A stretch of DNA of 64,000 bases from Medicago truncatula (Eukaryota; Streptophyta; Magnoliopsida; Fabales; Fabaceae), in contig NC_053042.1 of assembly GCF_003473485.1 (NCBI RefSeq), positions 37,352,762-37,416,761 on the forward strand, read 5' to 3'. Both the position numbers and the translations under genes were made by a program. The notes below the pieces were generated by a model, which did no database searches, was not told the DNA's origin, and saw nothing but the letters and a program-made list of their open reading frames with translations. Of this stretch, positions 36,961 to 48,990 are shown piece after piece (position 1 is the stretch's first letter; each line of letters opens with the position of its first letter).

Positions 36961-37389
36961 TAAACAACCTCAATGCAATTTAGAGTTAACACACATACAA
37001 ATTAACTGTGGGCTAGCCTCGTGTGCATATTTTTGACTAACTCGTCTTTATAAAGATAATTATTATGATTTTTTTTAGCAACAAACAATTATGTTTTTTT
37101 ACTAAGTATTTATTATTTAAATTATTAATAACTTTTATAGAATATTAAATAAACAAATTTACTATTAGATAATGTTATACTGTGTCATTATCATGTTAAA
37201 TGAAATCGAAAAATTAACAACATAAATTTATACTCCTAAAAAAAACAAAAATTAATAGAAAAATGGTTTCTACGGCTAGATTGGATAATGAAGTAGATAT
37301 GTGCTACCTATGATTAGATCTATTAGGCCATGTAGATATATTTTAAATTATTTTCAGCACATTGATTTTAGTTAAAGGGAACTTAATAT

Positions 37390-38700
37390 ATTATTAAATG
37401 AGAAGAAAATACAAAGGAGGGGGAACTGGGCCAAAACCTCTTCAAAAAGAGAAAAATTTGTATCTTGGAGAGTCAAGCCTATCTCTAATTAATATACAAC
37501 TCATTCTAAAAAATTGGGACATAATACCAAATAGTGAAATCATACAAATTCAATCCCACATGTGCTAACCTATCAACACATTGATTATCGTCCATAAATG
37601 TTTGGAAAACTATCAACTTCATGCATGTCGATAAATCATGCAGTTTTCCCATCTATTCCTTGCACTACAAGGAATTGTGGCATCGGATTTGAAAGCTAGA
37701 ACTACAAGGGAGGAGTTTGTATGAATAAAAAGATTGTTCCATATATTGTGATAGGTTATCTCAATGGCTCTGATCGCACCAACTTGTTCACCAATGAAAG
37801 CATTTCCACTCCATAAACTCCTCTAGAACATTTGATTAGGTCAATTTTTCTATCCTGCACTAGCTTTGTGATGCCTCTACTAAGCACTTCTCTTCCAGAC
37901 AAAAGAGAAGAGGAGACAAGGGTTCACCTTACACCTCTTTGACAATGAAAATATCCTTGCTGAGAAGTGAGAACCATTGATAGAGATAGATAGAGTTTCT
38001 GAGGTGAGAATTTCTTCTATCCAATTACGGAAAGTGGTACGGGACCCAAATATGCGTAAGACTTTAATAAAAAGTTTCCAACCTAATGTGTCAAATGTCA
38101 TATAAATGTAAATTTTAATTGCTAAATTACCACCAAAAAATTTCTTGTTAAGAAAGTTTATTTCTTCAGATGCCAAACCAATGCAGTCTCTAATATGTCT
38201 CCCTCTAATAAAGCATCTTCGATCCTCTAAGATAATCTATCTACCAGGATCTTTAAAATGACTCTAAATTTAAATATGGCCATATCAATGGATCAATACT
38301 GCTCAATTGTATCTACATTTGCATGTTTAGGAAGCAATATAAGAGTATTTGCAATGAAGTTGGGAAGGATCCATCTAGTAGTAAAAAAACTCCAAAACAA
38401 CATTAATCATATCTTATCTTGCTTAATGATTCTCCAATAAGTTTGATAAAAATAAGCTCCAAAGCCATCTCGACCTTGTGCTCCATATTTTTTTTAAGTC
38501 AAACACTTCATTTTTTTTATTTCCTAAGCATATGGAAGCATAGTGAGCATAGTGTTAACTGCATCATCAATACAATTAGGAGTAACTTCTTCTACAAGTA
38601 ACTGTTCCTACACAAAATGGTTAATAGAAAAAAAGTTTTTATAATAGTTAACAATGTGTCCTATAACTTTAGGTGGCCTCCTTACCATATGTAACCAGCT
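37390..38700 (-). mobile_element. L1-type LINE remnant (reverse transcriptase joined to RNase H)
   Basis: On the minus strand, about 38230 down to 37880 encodes a degraded reverse transcriptase part, with FIRGRHIRDCIGLASEEINF then FGGNLAIKI, FDTLGWKLFIKVLRIFG, TFRNWIEEILTSE and LSISINGS. These follow the plant L1 order GFIxGRxIxD, KxDxxKAFDTLxW, F..W. Further down (about 37830-37630) a plant LINE RNase H block appears (VGAIRAIE, then SSLVVLAFKSDA and ARNRWENC). The catalytic YADD-like region that should lie between is absent, so the element carries an internal deletion. The left edge near 37390 looks like the 3' end. The right limit is approximate. Confidence 0.8.
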
Positions 38701-39250
38701 TGAAGGTTAGACTGGTTGTAAGCATCACTTTCCATTGGGTCCCACCCCAGGGTTAGATGCGGGAATAACTTTAGGTTGAGAATAAGGAGTAGGAGATACA
38801 TGTTGCATATGAATTGTATGAACTTGTCGTGGTCCTATCGAGGTAATAGCCGACTAGCTTTGATTAATAATGCTGAGACTCTTTCCAAACCAAGGTGCAT
38901 AAGCCAATTGTAGTCTTTATATGGGGAATTCAATTTTTCATTGGTAAGGATTGTATTGGCCCACTAGGAATGCCAAATTTATTGATGGAAGCATGAAATT
39001 AGTCAAAGTCGGATGAGTTTACTCAACTATGATTAACTTTGCTTCAAACGATTGATGTTGAGGAAGGAATGTTGTCCCTCATGTGTGAGTTTCTTAACTT
39101 TTCCAGAAGATTGTTTGGTATAGTTGTTTAAGGTTTCTTAGGTACATTAAGAAATGTATAAAATTAAATATAGAAAAATGTGAAAATAGCTTGTTTGATT
39201 GATTGGATGTGTGTAATTTCAAAATATTGTCTAAGTGCTTATATAAAAAA

Positions 39251-39560
39251 GGTAAAATTACACTTTTAGTCCCTTAACTTAATTTCAGGTAACAGTTTGG
39301 TCCTTCATCTTTTTTATTTCAATTTGGTCCTTTTTTTTTTTCATATGAATTTTTAAGTTTAAAATTCATGATTTTATTTTCTTATAGTCTTTCAATCTTT
39401 AAATTTATGATCCTCGTCTATGTTTGCATAAGAATATTAGATTTGAAGCTTGAAAATGTATATAAAAATGGACAAAAATGACCAAATTGAAATGAAAAAA
39501 AGATAAAGGACAAAACTGTTACTTGAAAATAAATTAAGAGACTAAAAGTGTAATTTTGCC
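39251..39560. mobile_element. Mutator-like MITE with near-perfect 9-bp TSD
   Basis: 310-bp element. The left end GGTAAAATTACACTTTTAGTC pairs with the right end 'gactaaaagtgtaattttgcc' (first 20 bases quoted in effect). Flanks TATAAAAAA (39242-39250) and TATAAAAAC (39561-39569) differ at one position. Duplication copy 1 has the empty site ('attataaaaataattaagcc' near 31782-31801). Confidence 0.82.
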
Positions 39561-40569
39561 TATAAAAACTTAAGCCTATTATCCAAAAGACGTGGCCTAC
39601 ATTAATTAATGTGCCTTTGCTCGATTGATTTCACGAGTTGTGTGATAACGCTCATGTTAATGAGATTATGGTGCCCCGCGTCCAACACTAGTTTCCTCTT
39701 CTTGGCTTGAGCCACTGATAATGTCATTAGAGAGCAACTCCATGGACATAATGTCTTCTTTCTCATTCCATAATGTGTTTAGTCGTGATAAAAATAGTGA
39801 ATGTGGGTATATCACGTCATTTTCTAGCCTAAGTATATTTTGACTAAGTTTTGAGGTTTTGAAGATCCGTGTTCTAAGTTAGTGGCCTCGAGAAAGAATC
39901 ATCTTCCTCACTCGACTGCAATAGATTCGCTTAATCTTCACTCATATTGGAGGCTTCCTCACCTAATATCTCATTCACCTATTTGTCGAGATTAGCTAAC
40001 AAGATGATTATTTTAGGTGTAAACAATATCATAACTAAAAGAGGATCAAGAAAGTATCATTAATTTGACTAGTACATGCTAGATTATTGCATCTTGACAT
40101 AACTGCAATTTTTGGGATTAAATAAGTTTTTAGTCTCTATAAATTTTTCAAATTTTGTGTTTAGTTCTTCTAAAAAATTTCAGTATGTTTTGGTCCCCTA
40201 GATGTTTTTCACTATGACTTTTGGTCTGTATGCTTAAGTCAACTCATTTGTACTATTCACATTTTTTAATGAATTTTTACAGAGATGATTATAATATTAT
40301 AACAATATCCCTCATAAAAATTAAGATTTTTTAATGAAACATAAATTTTTCTAAATGCTAAAAGCATAAAAGTCCATATTTAATTCATCACTCATTAAAT
40401 AAAATTAAACTTTTACTAGAAAGATTTCTATAACGTAATAAACATGACTGCAAAAATTAATTCAAAATTTTGAAGGATATACATGAGTTTGATTAAAAAC
40501 AGTGACCAAAAGTCGTAACGAAAAACATTTTGTAGACTAAATTTTTTTGAATTTTTTAAAATGGAGTAA

Positions 40570-41735
40570 AAAAAAAAATGAGATACAAACCTTTCTTGTC
40601 ACCCTCTTCAAACACTAGATCCTCCAGTGGGTTTTACGGTGGTGGCCATTGCAGCGCCAGTGGTTTTTGTGTGGTTGTTTGTCAAAGCATTTGTGTGTTA
40701 CACCACAAAACGCGTCTGTATTGGTTTCTGGTTTGGTCTTTTACGACACCTCCTTGTGGTGACTAGAGTGGCTCCATCTAAGATCTGTTTGTTGGTTTTG
40801 CAGTTGTGGTTCGTTCCCGGTGGTGGTTCCTTGTTCCAGATCTATTCATGATTAAATGGGTTTCTGAAAAATCCGGTTTTGATTTGGGTCATCTCAATTT
40901 CGATCCGAATCTGGTCTCTTAAAATCATTGTTAGCTTCGCTGCAGTGGTTAGGTTCTGTTCTGGTTTCGAGTTCGTCCTGTTTGACGTTGTCGGGGTCGA
41001 TTCGTGGCTGAAATGTTGGTTCTCGAAAGGGAGTTTCTCAATTTCGTATCACTTTTGTGTTGTTATCGTGTGTATCACCCGTTAGGGTTTGTTTCAGTGG
41101 TTTGGCACCCTCAGGATTTTATTGCTTGTCCAAAATCATGGATGTGCTTCATAACAGTTCTTAGAAATGGTCATGCACTTGTCCTTTGTTGCTGTGAATG
41201 GTGTGTGCGGATGTTACCTTGCTAGCGGTGCTCATGTTGCTCATACTCGTTGATTGACCATTCCTCGATTTGGCCTTCAATTGGTTTTGAGTTGCTTTCT
41301 ATTGGATTTGGCTAGAAATGGTCGTGAAGCTTTCTGTCGCAGCATAGTGGGTTGTAGGCATGGGGTTCTGTATCTGTGTTGGCGGTAGAATCTCTGACCT
41401 TCATGAAGTTTGGCTCTATATAACTTGGATGAGGTTTCAAAATCCACATCACTCTACCTGATGTTGGATTGTTTGGCTCAAAAGAGACGTCATGCTTGTT
41501 GTTGTCGCAAGGAGTTGAGTTGTTGGTTCTTGGATCCATTCCGTGTTGACGGTTTGTCCATACACTGCATGTTAGACATTCACCGGTGTTGTTTTTATTT
41601 CTTTGTATCACCCGATTGGACTGGCATACACTATGTATGGATTGACTGGGTTAAGTTTATGTCCCCCCAATTCTTTCTTTTTTTTGTATTTCTTTTTTCT
41701 TTTTTTTAATAATATATGAGAACTTGACATAGACT
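40570..41735 (+). mobile_element. Probable retroelement fragment, non-coding
   Basis: This segment is present only in duplication copy 2. It is GC-richer than its flanks and T/G-rich on the plus strand, and it ends in T-runs followed by 'aataatatatgag', a phrase that also occurs at the edge of other LINE-like sequences in the window. Small frames (40627-40851, 41004-41225, 41410-41709) have no domain. A LINE 3' region is my best guess. Confidence 0.35.
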
Positions 41736-42224
41736 GGAATTTGCAAGACATTCCAACTTTTGAACTGTTTTCTATTCCTTTTTCATGTCTTTAGACTCTT
41801 ACCTTATAAAAAAATACAAATATACATATAACAAATAAATATGAGTAAATTCAAATATTAAAAAAGTATAACAAACTCAATATTTATTGTCCCCGATATA
41901 TCAAGTTTTTTCCTAATCCTTTATCCTTTAAAAAATATAATTTATGAGAGTGAATTAAAAAAATGAAAAATATAACAAACACAATATGAATATATATCTA
42001 GCTTTTTTTCATACTTTAAAAAGTGTAATAAACTAAATCAAGTATGTCTATATTATATATTTATCCTGTCTATAAAGAAAATATAAGATTTTGAGCTGAC
42101 TTTTTCATTATATCAATTATACTTTAAAACAATTTTTTTCTATAATAATGATTGTTGTTGTTGTTATTAAAAAGATAATAATTTAGATTATATATTTTTG
42201 TTATATTGTTGGTGTCATTGAAAT

Positions 42225-42876
42225 TAGGGGTGTTCGTGGTGCTATTTGGTTCGATTTTGAGCAAAAAAATCATCCAAACTGTGAGATAAAAAAGCATGCG
42301 GTTTAGTTTGGTTCGGTTGATTTTAAAAAAGTCATCCAAACCAAACCAATGCGGTTTGGATTGGTTCGGTTTGTGCGGTTTATCGCGAGATAAAAAAAAT
42401 TACATTAACTCTAATATTGCCAACTTGTTACAAAATAAACATAGAACATTTTATTTTGATGTTTATATGATAAAATATTAGATAAAACTTATATCAAAAT
42501 AAGTAAAATTAAGAAGAAACATAAGCATGAAACAAATTATTGGGATGTAAAGGAAACAAATTCATCACTGGAAATGAATTGAAAGAGATGGAAAGGAATT
42601 AGAATCGAACCTGATGACGCAACAATGAAAAAATCAAATCAAAAGAGATTATTCTTGAGCTATGTAATTGGGCTAGTACATATTTAAGTAATATTCGTTA
42701 TTCTTGCAGTTTGGTTTGGTTTGGTTCGGTTGATGAGATGCAAATCACAAACCGAACCGAACCGCGCGGTTCAGTGCAAAAGTCATCCGAACTAAGTGTG
42801 GTTTTTTTCGATTTCGGTTTGGATTGGTTTGGTTTGTGGTTTTTCTATTGGGTTGGTTTGGTTTTGAACACCCCTA
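42225..42876. mobile_element. hAT-type MITE, perfect 8-bp TSD
   Basis: 652-bp element with terminal inverted repeat TAGGGGTGTTC / GAACACCCCTA and a perfect 8-bp duplication ATTGAAAT (42217-42224 and 42877-42884). The interior is full of 'ggtttggttcggtt' and 'aaccgaaccgaacc' motifs on both sides, so the ends can fold on each other. The 8-bp duplication and TAGGG terminus indicate the hAT superfamily. No transposase frame. Confidence 0.9.
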
Positions 42877-43940
42877 ATTGAAATAAATAAACAAGATTAG
42901 TTTGGTCTTTTCTCTAAAAAAAAAAAAAGTTTAGTTTGGTTTTTTTTTTTTTTACATGAGATTAGTTTGGTTTGTTATAATTTGAAAGCAACAATCATTT
43001 ATATTTATACTTTTAATCAAAATCAAAATTTTATAGAAAAATACCGCTCATAATTTTCAAACTTTAGCGCTATAAAAAGAGCGTAACCGTTTTTTCGTTA
43101 GTTTTAATAATAATAAATAATAGTAATAATAATAATATTTTATAAAATTGACTACCAGATTAAGAATAGTTTTTAAATGACATTAATAGTTATTATTTGA
43201 CAACTGTTTTTGAGTGGATTGAAATTCGTCCTCAAGCTTACGATGTCAAACTCTTAGTTAACCCTAACTTACACATATCAATTATGAACAAAAATGTGTT
43301 ACATCGCTCCTCCTATCGATATCATATTTGACATATACTATTTTTTATTCTATCCATTTCATTTGAAAAATTATCCACTTATACTCCTAAAAAATTATTA
43401 ATTAGGTAAAGAAATGACACAAACAACACCATATATTTAAAAAATATAGCTATAAGCACTTAAATTTTTTTTAGTAAATTACACTCTCCTCCTCTCAAAG
43501 ATATTTGAATTACACTTATCTCTCCTCTTATGTTAAAATATACATTTCTCTCCCCCCTCTTATTCAAAATATATTAGAAAACAATTCACTCCCCTTCCAT
43601 AAAAAAAGTTTGAATTACATTCTCCTCCTCTTTCATTAAAGTAAGAAAAATACAAGGAGAAGAAGGAGACTTAACAAAAAATGTAGTTTTTAAAGAAAAT
43701 TTTATCGCAATCAAATGATTATTCCATTACACAACAAATTATTTATACATTTATATTATAATTTTACTAATTATTATTAAAATAATCAATAAATGGTCGT
43801 TATTTTATTTTTATTTTATATACAAGCAAACCAAAATACGTCGAGTTGATAAATAATTTCATTTTTTTTTGAAGGAAAATAATTTCATTATATGCTTTCA
43901 CAATAATTTATAGATAAATCAATGTACCAATAATTTCCAT

Positions 43941-43957
43941 TAATAATAATAATAATA

Positions 43958-43996
<39 letters not shown>

Positions 43997-44033
43997 GTAC
44001 TAATAATAATAATAATAATAATAAAGGTTAAAT
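43941..44033. repeat. (AAT)n microsatellite, interrupted
   Basis: About 90 bp of AAT repeats broken by two 'agt' interruptions. Confidence 0.92.
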
Positions 44034-45012
44034 AAATTTGTAGTTCCAATAAATATATTATATTTCATTTTTAGTCCCTCTAATAGTTTTCTTCAAACAA
44101 TGGTCTTCAAATATTTTCTGTTTTTAAGACAACTCTAGTGCACTCTCAAATTTTTACTCTTCTACAACTCATTATCATCAATAACCTAATCGCAACATTT
44201 TTGTGGGTTGTGGTTTTCTTTTTGTTCTTCAAATCTCATGTATATATGAACAATAGTTTTACCTTTTTAAAAAAGGAAAAAAATAATAATCGTGATTTCT
44301 ATGTTACCTTTCGACTCTGCTACGATATTAAAAAATAAATGATTTGTATTCATTTATTATAAAATTCATAATAACTATTTAATATTTTCCACAAAGTGAA
44401 ACTTTTTAATTTTATAATCTTTTTTTGAAGGAATTTAATTTTATAATCTTAAATAATTATATTAAATGTCTGATAATTAATTTTGTCAAAAAAAAATCTG
44501 ATAATTAATGTTTATTCGATCACTTTGTATATTTCATATTGGTTTTTATGATAAGTAAATATATGACAAAGAGTGCGATGAATACTTCAACCATGTTCTA
44601 AAAAAAATCCAGATGCATTGCACATTTTAATTATACGAGGAACTGCTAGATTGTTTCTAGAGGACACAATCATTATTCTTTATTTATACTGTACCACAAA
44701 CTCTTGTTATTTTTAAAATTAATTTAATATGAAAACAATCATTACAAATTCCAAGAATGATCCAAGTGCAGTTTATCTAACAAGTGTTGAATGAGATAAG
44801 ATATATAGAAATTGGCAAAAGAACGCCATTTTAACATCGAATTTCTTTTTTTTTTTTTCTCAAAAAAAAAACATTGAATTTCTTTTAAAAAAACATTGAA
44901 TAACCTACCATATAAGTAAAAGGTAGAATTTTGAATTCCCACAAAAAAAAAAAAAAAAGATAGAATTTCGAAAAAGCACCACGTGTTAAAAAATATAGTC
45001 ATGAATTCTGTC

Positions 45013-45019
45013 TATAAAA
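45013..45019 (+). promoter_or_regulatory. TATA box of the intact MADS gene
   Basis: TATAAAA, about 100 bp before the start codon at 45119. The equivalent segment is deleted in the pseudogene copy near 34975. Confidence 0.6.
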
Positions 45020-45118
45020 CGATCCCTTCACACCCAATTTCAATGTGCCATTTCTTAGTCCTAGGAACAAATACACCCACCCACCTTTTTTTTTTCTCTT
45101 TCATTTTGTGCTTCAATC

Positions 45119-45832
45119 ATGTCAAGTGGAAAGAAAGGTCAAGGTCGCCAAAAAATTGAGATGAAAAAAATGAGCAACGAGAGCAATTTGCAAGTGACTT
45201 TCTCGAAGCGTCGTAGTGGCCTCTTCAAGAAAGCCAGCGAGCTTTGCACCCTTTGTGGTGCATATATTGCTCTCATTGTATTCTCACCTAGTGATAAGGT
45301 GTTTTCATTTGGCCATCCAGATGTTTATACGGTCATAGACCGTTATCTATCTCAAGTCCCACCCCAAAACAATAGGATCTTACAATTCATTGAGGCTCAC
45401 CGCGGTGCCGAATTGCGCGAGCTTAATGCTATGTTAACTCAAATCAACGATGCACTAGGCATCAAAAAGAAGCGCAAGAATGAGCTGAGCGATTTATGCA
45501 AGAAGAATGAGGCTCAGTTTTGGTGGGCTTGTCCCATTGAAGGGATGAATAAGGTCCAACTTCAATCTTTGAAAGATGCTTTGTTGGATCTTAAGAAACG
45601 AATTGAAGAACATGTTGGTATGGTTGTAAGTCAGGGGACTCCTACCCAAACCCTTCCGCTTTTTGTTGACAATGGATCGTCCTCTAACATGCCTATGGAG
45701 CACCAGCCAAATCATCAACAAGCTTCAATTTTCCCGGCTGGATTTTGTCAGAATCCTATGTTGCAACCTCATTTGTTTGGTTTCAACAATATGGGAGGAG
45801 ATGGTGGACATGGTCCCTCCGGATTCTATTGA
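45119..45832 (+). CDS. Type I (M-alpha) MADS-box transcription factor, AGL61/62-like
   Basis: Intronless frame of 237 residues. The MADS domain runs from about residue 9 to 68: [20 protein letters not shown], then [20 protein letters not shown] and [19 protein letters not shown]. The loss of introns and of a K-box, together with the [14 protein letters not shown] pattern, puts it in the type I M-alpha group (AGL23/61/62 relatives). These nuclear factors bind CArG-like DNA as heterodimers with M-gamma partners and act mainly in the female gametophyte and endosperm. Residues 85-165 are rich in charged and leucine positions (ELRELNAMLTQINDAL, LQSLKDALLDLKKRIEEH) and probably form coiled coils. 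The C-terminal part is Pro/Gln/Asn/Gly-rich. A TATA box lies about 100 bp upstream. It is the live partner of the pseudogene at 35070. The specific role is inferred from the family. Confidence 0.93.
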   Translation: MSSGKKGQGRQKIEMKKMSNESNLQVTFSKRRSGLFKKASELCTLCGAYIALIVFSPSDKVFSFGHPDVYTVIDRYLSQVPPQNNRILQFIEAHRGAELRELNAMLTQINDALGIKKKRKNELSDLCKKNEAQFWWACPIEGMNKVQLQSLKDALLDLKKRIEEHVGMVVSQGTPTQTLPLFVDNGSSSNMPMEHQPNHQQASIFPAGFCQNPMLQPHLFGFNNMGGDGGHGPSGFY

Positions 45833-46879
45833 TCCAACCCATAGATCCATCTAAAGATGCTCTTATTAGTTTATTTTATATTTTTATGTTTCATTTTATT
45901 TTAAGTTAATTTAAATTAAAACACACAGGCTTAACTAGTTTCATATGTATGTAACTTGGTTAGGACTGAATCATAATCGTGTTGTATTATCTATTATTTG
46001 AATAAAGAGCGTCTTATTTATTTATATATCCATATCTCTCTTAAATTTTCATTAATCATTTTAAGTTCATTGAATTCATTTCATTCCTTCATCGTTTTTC
46101 AGTCATCTAGTTGGAATTTTTAAAATTAGGATCAAGTGTAAAAAAAGGTGGGCGGGAGGAGAATGATGAACACTTGTGATAAAATCAATTTAAAGTTTTT
46201 AGATAATTTACAATTTGGTTTTTTTTCATTGATTCTATCCATTATAGATAATCATGTTCAAAGTGTGTTAGACACTAAATTTATGTATCTCTACATGCCA
46301 ATGTGTTATGGGAATTTAACCATTTCTATTAGACTCAACCCTTATTAGTATTAGATATTTTACATATAATTATCACATTATAATGATGTGAAATTTAAGA
46401 TTATAACTCATTGATAAAGACTTCACTGTTTCTTTATAACTGGGGTTTGTCGTAGAGGTGTGATAGAAGAATTTAACTTACATTATGAAAATGATGTGTG
46501 ATTTCACCATTGTTAAAAGAGCTTAATTTTATTGTAAATTCTCGTAGATTTTGTAGGTTTTTTCCTTCTGATTTTTATGTGGTGTGTGTCCCTTAATAGA
46601 AATTTTTATTCATAAAAAATGACTTCAATATACATGTATGTACAATCTAGATCATTTTGTTAATTAGATCAATGCAAGAGATTTATGGTTAAAAAATCTA
46701 TCCCAGTTTAGAAGACAATCAATCTATACATACGCAACACCGATACAATTTAGGTTTAACACAAATACAAATTAACTGTGTGCTAGCCTTATCGGTTAAT
46801 TATATTTTTGTCTAATTCATCTTTATAAAGATAATTATGATATTTTTAGCAAAAGAAAATTATGTTTTTCACTAAATAT

Positions 46880-47175
46880 TTTTTATTTAAATTATTTAAA
46901 AAAATTAATCAAAAGAACAATTATATAAAATAAAAAGGAAAGCAAAAACTCCCACCAAACTATCCCCTGGATAGCATAACCATGGTTGGCATGCTTATCT
47001 GCACAATAATTTTCTTTGTGAAAATATGAAAAGAAAAAACATGAAGATCTAAATGAAAGAAATTAAGTCACCGTTCTCATACGATAAAGAATAAGGGAAA
47101 GAAAGATACATGAAGGCCAGGATAACATTCGAAGAATCTGCTTTTAACCAACGCTTCACCCAACTGTGTTGTGTA
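46880..47175 (-). mobile_element. LINE RNase H fragment
   Basis: On the minus strand a degraded RNase H block can be followed across frames: WVKRWLKADSSNVILAF near 47165-47110, then, after breaks, FHKENYCADKHANHGY near 47030-46980. The His..Glu-Asn-x-x-Ala-Asp-x-x-Ala pattern is the plant L1 RNase H C-terminus. The rest of the element is not visible to the right; it appears to be cut by the sequence starting at about 47172. Confidence 0.65.
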
Positions 47176-48990
47176 ACACCCTTGAACCTCACATATAATA
47201 TTTAATCATAAAATGTATTATTAATCATATAAACTTCAAGGTGTTACTTCATCTTTAATCCAAAACACGTATAGATCATCATATACATAAATAGTAGCAG
47301 CGGAAATAACATCTCAAACTCCATAAAGTCATAATCTCATATTTTCGGATACATTAACATAGTGAACTCAATCGTTCCTCAAACATAAAACAACATATGA
47401 AGATAAAATCCCCGACACCTAAATCAGAGCCTACTAGCTAAGACTTCAAAAGCATAAACGTGAGTACGCGCTAACCGTTCTCAGAAACTCACGTCGACTA
47501 AGAGTCCTCAACCAGCACGTCTACACCGCGAGGATGTAGGCGACCAAAAAGCCATTGAAGGGTAAGATATACGTTCAACATAAAGAAGATACGAACTCAT
47601 GCATGATATTAGGATTCACAAATACACATATTCATTTCCTCGCAATACTATAATTACATGCATTCTCATTCAATAAATTAAATATATATAAAAATTCTCA
47701 AATCAGCAACATAAGATATAACGAGTCTTCACATCGTCACTTCATCACCATCGCCAATTATCACATGAACACACATAGTTATGAACTATATTCAAATAGA
47801 TTCACATATTCAAATCACGACTCTCACATAGACTCAGATGTATGTGATGTTCTAGTTTCACTCTATAGGCATGTGGTACCAAGTTTGAGATGTCGGAGTT
47901 ATGTTACCGAATGATCCCCCGTTTTAAAAAAATTGGATAATCGGAGGTATTTTATCGATTAATCCACCAGTCATCAAATAATCGTCATTAAATAGGACTG
48001 GCCATGATGCATGGATACAAGTATAGACTCGATAATGTAATATAGTTCATGTTAAATGATCACATCATCATATAGCATAACAACACACCAATGATTTTCA
48101 AATAAATAATCCATACACAAACAAATTATTTCATCATCAACATGTTTCTCGTCAATAATTCAACATCATCTTAATATTCACATCATTATGTTTATCACAC
48201 CAACATCATTTTTATCATCAATAAAACAACATCACTTCATTTAGCCAATTTGCATCTTAGAAAACTCACTTAATTAATCAATATTTCATTCACTTATCAT
48301 TAACCAATTCGACCATTATTCATCACTTTATCAATATCGTATAACGAATTACAAGCTAACATGCTATAATTCTTCATTTCACAAAGTCCGTCTATTTCAC
48401 ACATTTCACATAGGCTAAGTCTACCTCCATCATAAGCTAGGTTAATTACTCCTACACATTCAATTTATACTCCTATTAATCAAGCTTAGGAATTTGGGAC
48501 TTACTCACATGCATTGGATACTTTAAAAAGTCAAAAAAATAAGTTTCCCCAACACAGGATGGGTGCACGGTCGGGCTCCCTAGGTGCGAGCCACATGCAC
48601 GGTCTGTGCTACAGGGGCACACTCGTGCGTGTTTTGCAGAACATGAAAACTGAATTTTTTTCTTTTTCCCAGGAAATACCGTTTTCAACACCGTTTTTCG
48701 ATCAATTCATGTCAAATTCGTCAGAAATCATCAATCCAATGTCATCTAAACACATACACATTAATTTCACCTTAACCAACTTATCCCCACTTACTTTTGT
48801 CATCAATTAACATAATTATCATTTGTTCCAACTTGTCACTCCGATAACTCATTTTTCACATGATAACTCACACCCAAACATAGTAACAACAACAACAATG
48901 TAATTTAATCGAACATTAAATGTAATTTAATCGTGAGGCCCCACTAAACTTAAAGACATTATTCATAAAACATAAGTAATCATTAGCTAG
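47172..48990. other. Probable LTR/retroelement-derived non-coding block
   Basis: It begins 'tgtaacacccttga' right at the break in the LINE fragment and has 'ttcaaggtgttac' as an inverted match at 47235-47247. The block is rich in CA, with phrases such as 'gtacgcgctaaccgttctc', 'gtctacaccgcgagg', 'gggtgcacggtcgggctcc' and 'gcacactcgtgcgtg', unlike surrounding unique DNA. No coding domain was seen and no second boundary or target duplication was fixed. A solo LTR is one possibility. Confidence 0.4.

Larger units (their letters stand above)
31590..37100. repeat. Segmental duplication, copy 1 (carries the dead MADS gene)
   Basis: This block is colinear with 39085-46870. Matching landmarks: 'gcctcgagaaagaatcatct' at about 32108 and 39886; 'taagtcaactcattt' at about 32465 and 40233; 'gacatacatgagttt' near 32656 and 40475; 'aatattttataaaattgac' near 32949 and 43134; the MADS gene; and 'acaatcaatctataca' near 36671 and 46712. 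Divergence is substantial and both copies have separate insertions, so the duplication is not recent. Confidence 0.85.
39085..46870. repeat. Segmental duplication, copy 2 (carries the intact MADS gene)
   Basis: Partner of 31590-37100 in the same orientation. It is longer because of extra sequence: a MITE at 39251-39560, about 2.4 kb at 40570-43080 that includes an hAT element, and CT/AAT-rich sequence at about 43480-44035. See copy 1 for the shared landmarks. Confidence 0.85.

Noticed and set aside
41312-41709. 99-codon frames on both strands
   Set aside because: They mirror each other in a GC-richer retroelement-like insertion, with no domain, no promoter and no splice sites.
42124-42339. 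Minus-strand frame rich in Asn and Thr
   Set aside because: It spans the boundary of an hAT MITE and is made largely of its low-complexity flank.
47172-47247. Small MITE bounded by 'gtaacaccc...ggtgttac'
   Set aside because: The inverted match is only about 13 bases with no target duplication, and the same style of sequence continues for more than 1.5 kb beyond it.
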